A stretch of DNA of 51,609 bases from a virus: the IMG/VR virus record IMGVR_UViG_3300046501_000197, positions 1 to 51,609 of that record, one strand, 5' to 3'. Made by a program: the position numbers and the translations under genes. The notes beneath the pieces are model-generated. The model ran no database searches. It was not told where the DNA came from and saw only the letters and a program-made list of their open reading frames with translations. Below are positions 47,008 through 51,609 of this stretch, in pieces; the first letter of the stretch is position 1, and each line of letters begins with the position of its first letter.

Positions 47008-49262
47008 TGTCGTTGCCAAGCTTTTTATTCGGTGGGAATACCGGTCTCACGGCCGAACAGGTCGGGCGGCGGCGGAAGGTATTGGACGCCATGGCGCTCC
47101 GGGGAACGACAGCGCCTAAAGATGTTGGTTCAGGTCTGAGCGCCATCGGCAACGCACTGCTTTATCGGAGCATGTTGGGCGATGTAGATGCTGCTGAATC
47201 CGCAGGGAAAAAGTCGGCAGCCGAGAACGAGGCTGCACTGTTTTCGGCTGCGAGCCCTTCGTCTTCCGTGGTCGATCCGATAGTTCCATCTGCATCATCC
47301 TTGCCGGCGCCCGGTGCGCAAGCGCAGATCGCCGCAACCGATCCGTCTGTTGACGTTTCGCAGAATGGCTCGACGTACTCGCCATTCATCGACACCATCA
47401 AGGCCGGTGATCCGGCGAAGAACATTGCCGGCATCACCAACCCGAACGCACTGGCAGCGGTAGCATCGACGGGTAAGTCGGAAAGCGGCTGGTCAGCGAA
47501 GAATGCAGGCGGGTCGTGGTCTGACCCGTCGCAATCCGGCCAGCCAGGGACAGCCGGCGGTGTCATGTCCTGGCGCGGTCCTCGGCTTCAGGCATTGCAG
47601 TCGTTCGCCGCCGAGCGAGGCGAGCAGGGCAATGGCAGCCCGCAGACGCAGGCTCTGTTCTTCCTGCAGGAAAGCCCGGACCTGACGACGGCGCTCAACT
47701 CCGCAAAGTCGCCGGAGGAAGCCCAGCGGCTGATGAATAACGCCTGGGCCTTCGCAGGGTACGACAAGCCGGGCGGAGAGACTGCGCGAAGGATCAGCCA
47801 GGCGAACGCATATCTGCCGCAGTTTCAGGGGCAGGGCGGTCAGCAGGTAGCTTCTCTCGATCCTTCAGCCGGTATGCCGCCCGCCGCTGCCGCAATCGAG
47901 GTGCAGGCGCCCGGCTCCGGTGTGGTCGATCCCAATGCGGCCCCTGCCTTCGATGCGGGTCGGTTCGCGCCGCCTATTAAGCTGGCTGAAATGCCTGCCT
48001 CTCGCGAGGAGCTTCCGGGCAACCTTGATGTTCAGGCAGCCGCTTATGCCGCGCCAGCCAGTCGTCAGGCCGTTGCGAACGCCATGTCCACGCTTCCGCA
48101 GCAGGCACCACAGTTCCCTCCATCCGTTACGGCAGTTGGCAATGCGTTGGCTGGTGTGCAGCCGAACGCGGCGGCAGCCCCCACGCTCCCGGCCCCAACC
48201 AACGTCGGCCCTGCGCCGCAAGTCGCCGCCGCTCAGCAGGCGCAAATTGCTGGCAACTTCCCACCCGCTCCACAGCCGGCTTCGTCGGGTCCGTCAATGG
48301 CTTCAATCCAAAAGGTTCTAAGCGATCCCTATTCTTCAGACGGTGCGAAGGCTTACGCCCAATCGCTGATGGAGCAGCGAGTTTGGCAGCAGCGCCAGGA
48401 CTACACGCGCCAGCAGCAGGCGAGCGACCCATTGCGACAGGCGCAGGTCCAGGAGGCGACTGCTCGCGCCAAAGCCCTTCAGACCCCGTCGCGTCCCATC
48501 ACTGCCGACGAACGCCTTCAGTGGGGCATTCCTGAGAATGACGCCCGGCCATATGCAATGACGACTGAGGGGCCAAAGCTCATCGGGAGCTCGGGGCAGA
48601 CTATCAATGTCGGCGGGCAGGTTGAGGCACGAATGAAGGCGGCCGAAGCGCTTGGTCTCACGAAGGACGACCCTCGGTACATGGGATACGTCCTTGGCGG
48701 AGATATGCCGAAGGAGAGCCAGCAGAACCTAACCGCGATCGACAAGAAAGCTGTGCTGGACGCGCTGGACCAGGTGCAGGCGTCCAAATCTGCAACTGAT
48801 CAGCTTCAGAGCATCGTCACACCGGGAGAGAATGGGCAATCGCTTAACGATAGAGCTGGGTCGGGAGCTATGGCTAATTGGCAGTCGTGGGCGGCGCGGA
48901 ACGATCCGACCGGCTTTTTTGATGACGCGAAGGGTGAGGCGACGACCGAGTTGAACAACACGGTTCTCAACCAGGCCCTCGGCTCCCTCAAGTCTATTTT
49001 CGGCGCCGCGCCAACAGAGGGCGAACGTCAGATTTTGCTCGATATGCAGGCCAGCGTGGACAAGACGCCGGCAGAGCGAAAGATCATTATCGACAAAGCC
49101 ATCGCCCTCGCTCAACGTCGCCAGCAGTTCAATCAGGAACGTGCAGACGAGATCCGCGGCAACACCTTCTATAAGCCTAAAGGCGGTCAGGTGGGCACCC
49201 CATCAGCTCCGGTGGCTCCAGCCGCAGGCAACGATTATCGGTCGCGATACGGGCTAGACTGA
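47007..49262 (+). CDS. Ejection protein with a tail-lysozyme domain
   Basis: 751 residues. Residues about 145-270 (AGITNPNALAAVASTGKSESGWSAKNAGGSWSDP, then GTAGGVMSWRGPRL and FAGYDKPGGETARRISQANAYLPQF) fit the phage tail lysozyme domain, which cuts peptidoglycan during infection; a Glu in KSESGW is the likely catalytic residue. The rest is Ala/Pro/Gln-rich low-complexity sequence and a helical end. It would be packed in the virion and enter the host envelope with the DNA. Confidence 0.75.
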   Translation: MSLPSFLFGGNTGLTAEQVGRRRKVLDAMALRGTTAPKDVGSGLSAIGNALLYRSMLGDVDAAESAGKKSAAENEAALFSAASPSSSVVDPIVPSASSLPAPGAQAQIAATDPSVDVSQNGSTYSPFIDTIKAGDPAKNIAGITNPNALAAVASTGKSESGWSAKNAGGSWSDPSQSGQPGTAGGVMSWRGPRLQALQSFAAERGEQGNGSPQTQALFFLQESPDLTTALNSAKSPEEAQRLMNNAWAFAGYDKPGGETARRISQANAYLPQFQGQGGQQVASLDPSAGMPPAAAAIEVQAPGSGVVDPNAAPAFDAGRFAPPIKLAEMPASREELPGNLDVQAAAYAAPASRQAVANAMSTLPQQAPQFPPSVTAVGNALAGVQPNAAAAPTLPAPTNVGPAPQVAAAQQAQIAGNFPPAPQPASSGPSMASIQKVLSDPYSSDGAKAYAQSLMEQRVWQQRQDYTRQQQASDPLRQAQVQEATARAKALQTPSRPITADERLQWGIPENDARPYAMTTEGPKLIGSSGQTINVGGQVEARMKAAEALGLTKDDPRYMGYVLGGDMPKESQQNLTAIDKKAVLDALDQVQASKSATDQLQSIVTPGENGQSLNDRAGSGAMANWQSWAARNDPTGFFDDAKGEATTELNNTVLNQALGSLKSIFGAAPTEGERQILLDMQASVDKTPAERKIIIDKAIALAQRRQQFNQERADEIRGNTFYKPKGGQVGTPSAPVAPAAGNDYRSRYGLD

Positions 49263-49269
49263 AAACAAA

Positions 49270-49297
49270 AGACGCCGCCATGTTCCAGGCGACGTCT
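49270..49297 (-). terminator. Terminator for the small leftward gene
   Basis: AGACG and CGCC pair with GGCG and CGTCT around an 8-nt loop (one C/A mismatch). In the leftward direction it is followed by TTTTGTTTT. It lies 5 bases beyond the stop codon of the 30-residue leftward ORF. Confidence 0.65.
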
Positions 49298-49301
49298 AAT
49301 G

Positions 49302-49394
49302 TCACATCAGCACTTTCAAGATCGCCGCAATACCGAGCAGGCAAGGGGCGAGATTGATTGTAATGGTGACGCGGATCGTGGTTTTCTTCCACAT
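49302..49394 (-). CDS. Small hydrophobic peptide (30 residues), leftward
   Basis: A strong GGAGG site precedes an ATG and 30 codons: a basic start (WKKTTIRVTIT) and a hydrophobic end (LAPCLLGIAAILKVLM). A terminator lies directly after it and a hairpin (CACG, AACCT with AGGTT, CGTG at 49419-49440) sits in its leader, so it looks like a tiny, complete transcription unit against the late genes. Small membrane peptides of this design include type I toxins, superinfection-exclusion peptides and regulatory peptides; none can be chosen. Confidence 0.5.
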   Translation of the reverse strand: MWKKTTIRVTITINLAPCLLGIAAILKVLM

Positions 49395-49494
49395 GGGAAA
49401 ATCCTCCGATCCCGTGGCCACGGAACCTAAAGGTTTCGTGATACGCGCCTGCCGGAACAGATAGCCGCTGTTCACAGGTGCACCGGCTGGCCTT

Positions 49495-49512
49495 GCAATG
49501 TGCGCACATTGC
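49495..49512. promoter_or_regulatory. Perfect 18-bp palindrome
   Basis: GCAATGTGCGCACATTGC is its own reverse complement over 18 bases. It lies about 100 bases upstream of the small leftward gene, in a non-coding stretch of about 300 bases, and is a likely binding site for a dimeric regulator. It contains AATGT/ACATT half-sites as in the phage operators but without their 9-base spacer. Confidence 0.5.
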
Positions 49513-49628
49513 TCCGCCCGCCCGTCTGGTACCGGGTATTCAGCTTGGGTTGGCCGTCTGAGGGCTCCCATCTGGCCGGAACGGGCAGCAGCGTGCTGGG
49601 GAGGTTGGCCGATTACCACTCGGCTCCT

Positions 49629-49653
49629 CCTCAGGGCTGCTATCGCCCTGAGG
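49629..49653. repeat. Perfect 9-bp hairpin before the last ejection gene
   Basis: CCTCAGGGC-TGCTATC-GCCCTGAGG, followed by no T-run. It lies 43 bases before the start codon of the next gene, so it may shape that gene's mRNA leader or end an upstream transcript. The rest of the stretch between 49395 and 49695 shows no ORF that I can support. Confidence 0.45.
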
Positions 49654-49695
49654 GCGACGACTGATCATTGAATCAATTTTAGGAAGAGTCGAGCC

Positions 49696-51609
49696 ATGGC
49701 TGACCTTGATCGCATCAAGCGCAATGTCGCGAAGATGGCGGCGCAAAATGCGCCAACGCAAGATATCGACGGATATATCGCGTCGGAAGGCGTGACACTG
49801 GACGACGTACGCGGCCATAGGGCATCGGCACAGCCGCAGCCAGCGCAAGCCAAGCCCGAATTCGCGGGCGGAATGGCCGGCGCCGCGGCCCTCGGTGCTG
49901 GTGATACAATGTCTTTCGGTTTCGGTGACGAATTGGGTGCGGGCCTCGGCGCGACCTCCGAATATCTCGCCTCGCTTGTCGACAGCAACGTAAAGCCTCG
50001 GTCCTATGACGAATTGCTCGGCAAAATGAGGGATCAGGAAAGCCGGGCGAAGGAAACCAATCCCGGATCGTTCTTGACCGGCCAGATTGCTGGCGGGTTG
50101 GCGGGTGGCGCTGGTCTCGCACGAGGTGGTCTTTCTGCGACGGCAAACGCTATCGGGCGTGGTTCCGGGCTCGGCCGAGTGGCGGCAACGTCTGCGATAG
50201 AAGGTGCCGGGCTCGGCGCTCTGCAAGGTGCAGGAAGCGGCGAAGGTGCGGAAAATAGAGCGTTCAACGCGGGCCTTGGCGGAGTTACGGGGCTTGCTCT
50301 TGGTGCCGCCACGCCTTTGGGCGTGGCCGGCGTTCAACAGGCAGCCGGCATGGCCGCCGCCCCGATCGCCGCCCGGGTCTTTCCCCAGCGTTACGCAGAG
50401 CGAGCTTTAGGCGAGGGTGTCCGACGCGCCGGAATGACGGCTGACGAGGTGGCCGACGCTTTGACCGCGGCTCGCGCCGACGGCCAAGATATGTTCACGG
50501 TGGCCGATGCACTCGGCAACTCCGGCCAGAGAATGCTATCGACTGCCGCGCGTACGCCCCACAACGAACGTCAGATGGTCATCGAAGGGCTTCAGGGTCG
50601 TCAGGTAGGGCAGGGCGATCGTCTTGCGAGTTATCTGGCTGAAGGCTTTGGAGCCACGGACACAGCCGCGCAGAGAATGGCAGCACTCACGCAGGCCCGC
50701 GCAAATGCGGCCAATGCGAACTACGGCGCGGCTAGAGACAGTGCCGGGACAGTAGATCCCACGTCGGCGATCGCTGCTGCGGATGATTTCCTCACCCCTG
50801 GTGCTAGCCGCCTTATGAACCCCGGCAACAACATCACGGATGATAGCATTGAAGCCGCTGTTCGGCGCGCTCGTAGCTATCTCACGGACGGCAACTCGGT
50901 CCTGACAGATTTCAATGCCGCCCTGCGATCTAAACAAGAGATCGACGCAATGATTGAGGGCGCTCGCCCGGCGGTCCAGCGGCAGCTTATTCCGATCCGC
51001 AATGAGCTTGATCGCTCGCTCGAGGCCGCTTCGGAGCCTTATGCGGCAGCAAGGAATGCTTTTCGGCAACAGAGCCAAGCGATTGAAGCTGTGGAGACAG
51101 GGCGAAACGCTTCATCTGGACGAATGAGGTCCGCTGATACTATCCCTGAATTCCAAGGGATGCGACCGGATCAGCAGGATTCATTCCGCGCCGGTTACGT
51201 TGATCCGAAGATTGCCAGCATCGAATCTTCCTCAATGTCGCCCACTACTAATAAAGCCAGAGCGCTAATCACGCCGAAAACCGGCGAAGAATTTCCAGCC
51301 TTTGCTGTTCCCGGTAGAGGCGACCAAATGGGAAACCGTATTGCTCGCGAACAGCGGATGTTCGAGACGTCGAATGCAGCGCTCGGCGGCTCCAAAACAG
51401 CCGACAATCTCGCGGACGCTGCCGAACTCAATAGGTTCGATCCCAGTATCATGGGAGCCCTCATGAACGGCAAGCCCATTTCGGCACTACTAGCCGGGGC
51501 CAAAGGGCTTTTGAATGAAGCGTCAGGGACGCCGCCTCGGGTTGTTGAGCAAATAGCCCGGGCTTTGATGGAGCGTAATCCGCAAGCGGCTCGGGCTATT
51601 CTGCAAGGT
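49696..51609 (+). CDS. Large ejection/internal virion protein (partial, runs off the right edge)
   Basis: At least 638 codons, open to the window edge. An AGGAAGAG site precedes the ATG. The N-terminus is helical (DRIKRNVAKMAAQNAPTQ), then a Gly/Ala-rich hydrophobic part (residues about 55-230, with FGFGDELGAGLG, GGLAGGAGLARGG, GGVTGLALGAAT) that could insert into membranes. Alternating helical regions follow (AAVRRARSYLTDGN, AMIEGARPAVQRQL). This is the pattern of large podovirus ejection proteins, which pass into the host with the DNA. It follows the tail-lysozyme ejection gene, as expected. Confidence 0.7.
   Translation, partial: MADLDRIKRNVAKMAAQNAPTQDIDGYIASEGVTLDDVRGHRASAQPQPAQAKPEFAGGMAGAAALGAGDTMSFGFGDELGAGLGATSEYLASLVDSNVKPRSYDELLGKMRDQESRAKETNPGSFLTGQIAGGLAGGAGLARGGLSATANAIGRGSGLGRVAATSAIEGAGLGALQGAGSGEGAENRAFNAGLGGVTGLALGAATPLGVAGVQQAAGMAAAPIAARVFPQRYAERALGEGVRRAGMTADEVADALTAARADGQDMFTVADALGNSGQRMLSTAARTPHNERQMVIEGLQGRQVGQGDRLASYLAEGFGATDTAAQRMAALTQARANAANANYGAARDSAGTVDPTSAIAAADDFLTPGASRLMNPGNNITDDSIEAAVRRARSYLTDGNSVLTDFNAALRSKQEIDAMIEGARPAVQRQLIPIRNELDRSLEAASEPYAAARNAFRQQSQAIEAVETGRNASSGRMRSADTIPEFQGMRPDQQDSFRAGYVDPKIASIESSSMSPTTNKARALITPKTGEEFPAFAVPGRGDQMGNRIAREQRMFETSNAALGGSKTADNLADAAELNRFDPSIMGALMNGKPISALLAGAKGLLNEASGTPPRVVEQIARALMERNPQAARAILQG

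Noticed and set aside
49540-50337. Leftward frame over the last ejection gene
   Set aside because: Arg/Ser/Pro-rich shadow of a well-formed rightward coding sequence.
1-51609. CRISPR array, insertion sequence or reverse transcriptase (diversity-generating) system
   Set aside because: No regularly spaced identical repeats, no transposase and no reverse-transcriptase motif were seen on either strand.

Overview
The window reads as a temperate, short-tailed (podovirus-like) phage or prophage of an alphaproteobacterium, most likely a member of the Rhizobiaceae. This is inferred from three things. First, a GapR/DUF2312 domain. Second, many small proteins of a type I recognise from rhizobial phages. 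Third, the module set: integrase, LexA-like repressor, ERF/YqaJ recombination, terminase, portal, scaffold, capsid and ejection proteins, with no tape measure, sheath or tube gene. Genes are very tightly packed, with chains of ATGA and TGATG stop/start overlaps. Almost all functional calls rest on motifs and context seen by eye; no database search was possible.

Layout. 1-1.2 kb: leftward accessory genes (membrane protein, Rap1a-like secreted protein, small secreted protein). 1.3-5.5 kb: rightward tail-fibre/tailspike genes (repeat fibre, assembly-like protein, collagen-like fibre, LamG plus beta-helix spike). 5.6-7.7 kb: lysis module (stub of a lysozyme gene, M15 endolysin, holin-like protein, overlapping i-spanin/o-spanin). 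7.7-8.75 kb: leftward HNH homing-type nuclease operon facing an HTH gene across an inverted-repeat control region. 9.2-10.9 kb: zinc-ribbon gene, probable attP, tyrosine integrase. 11-18.8 kb: one long leftward operon with an AAA+ ATPase, HNH nuclease, ASCH protein, YqaJ exonuclease, ERF annealing protein and many small genes. 18.85-21.35 kb: immunity region, with two pairs of similar operators (TGTA-N9-TACA core), a probable conversion gene and a self-cleaving CI/LexA-type repressor. 21.3-29.8 kb: rightward early operon (Cro-like, GapR-fusion, PAPS-reductase-like, methyltransferase, DUF1064 nuclease, candidate replication protein with internal palindromes, LuxR-type HTH, DUF6456-like), interrupted by two leftward genes. 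29.8-30.6 kb: terminator-bounded, hairpin-rich tRNA region (Gln, a Gly with a reduced D arm, and further tRNA-like folds). 30.6-51.6 kb: rightward late genes for packaging, head, tail nozzle and ejection, with one leftward ribbon-helix-helix gene and several structured intergenic regions.

How it fits together (inference): the repressor would silence both the leftward recombination/integration operon (operators at 18.85 kb) and the rightward early operon (operators at 21.3 kb). It carries the Ala-Gly cleavage site and Ser/Lys dyad expected for SOS induction. Early genes lead to replication and, through the LuxR-like or DUF6456-like proteins, perhaps to late transcription starting near the tRNA region.

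The most unusual non-coding feature is an untranslated segment at 46.55-46.74 kb: a perfect hairpin, then about 22 degenerate pentamers of the form KYRDG, then an intrinsic terminator. Other structures with no obvious identity are a junction-like fold overlapping a start codon at 45.3 kb, a 72-nt tRNA-like fold at 30.47 kb, and a tiny leftward transcription unit at 49.3 kb.
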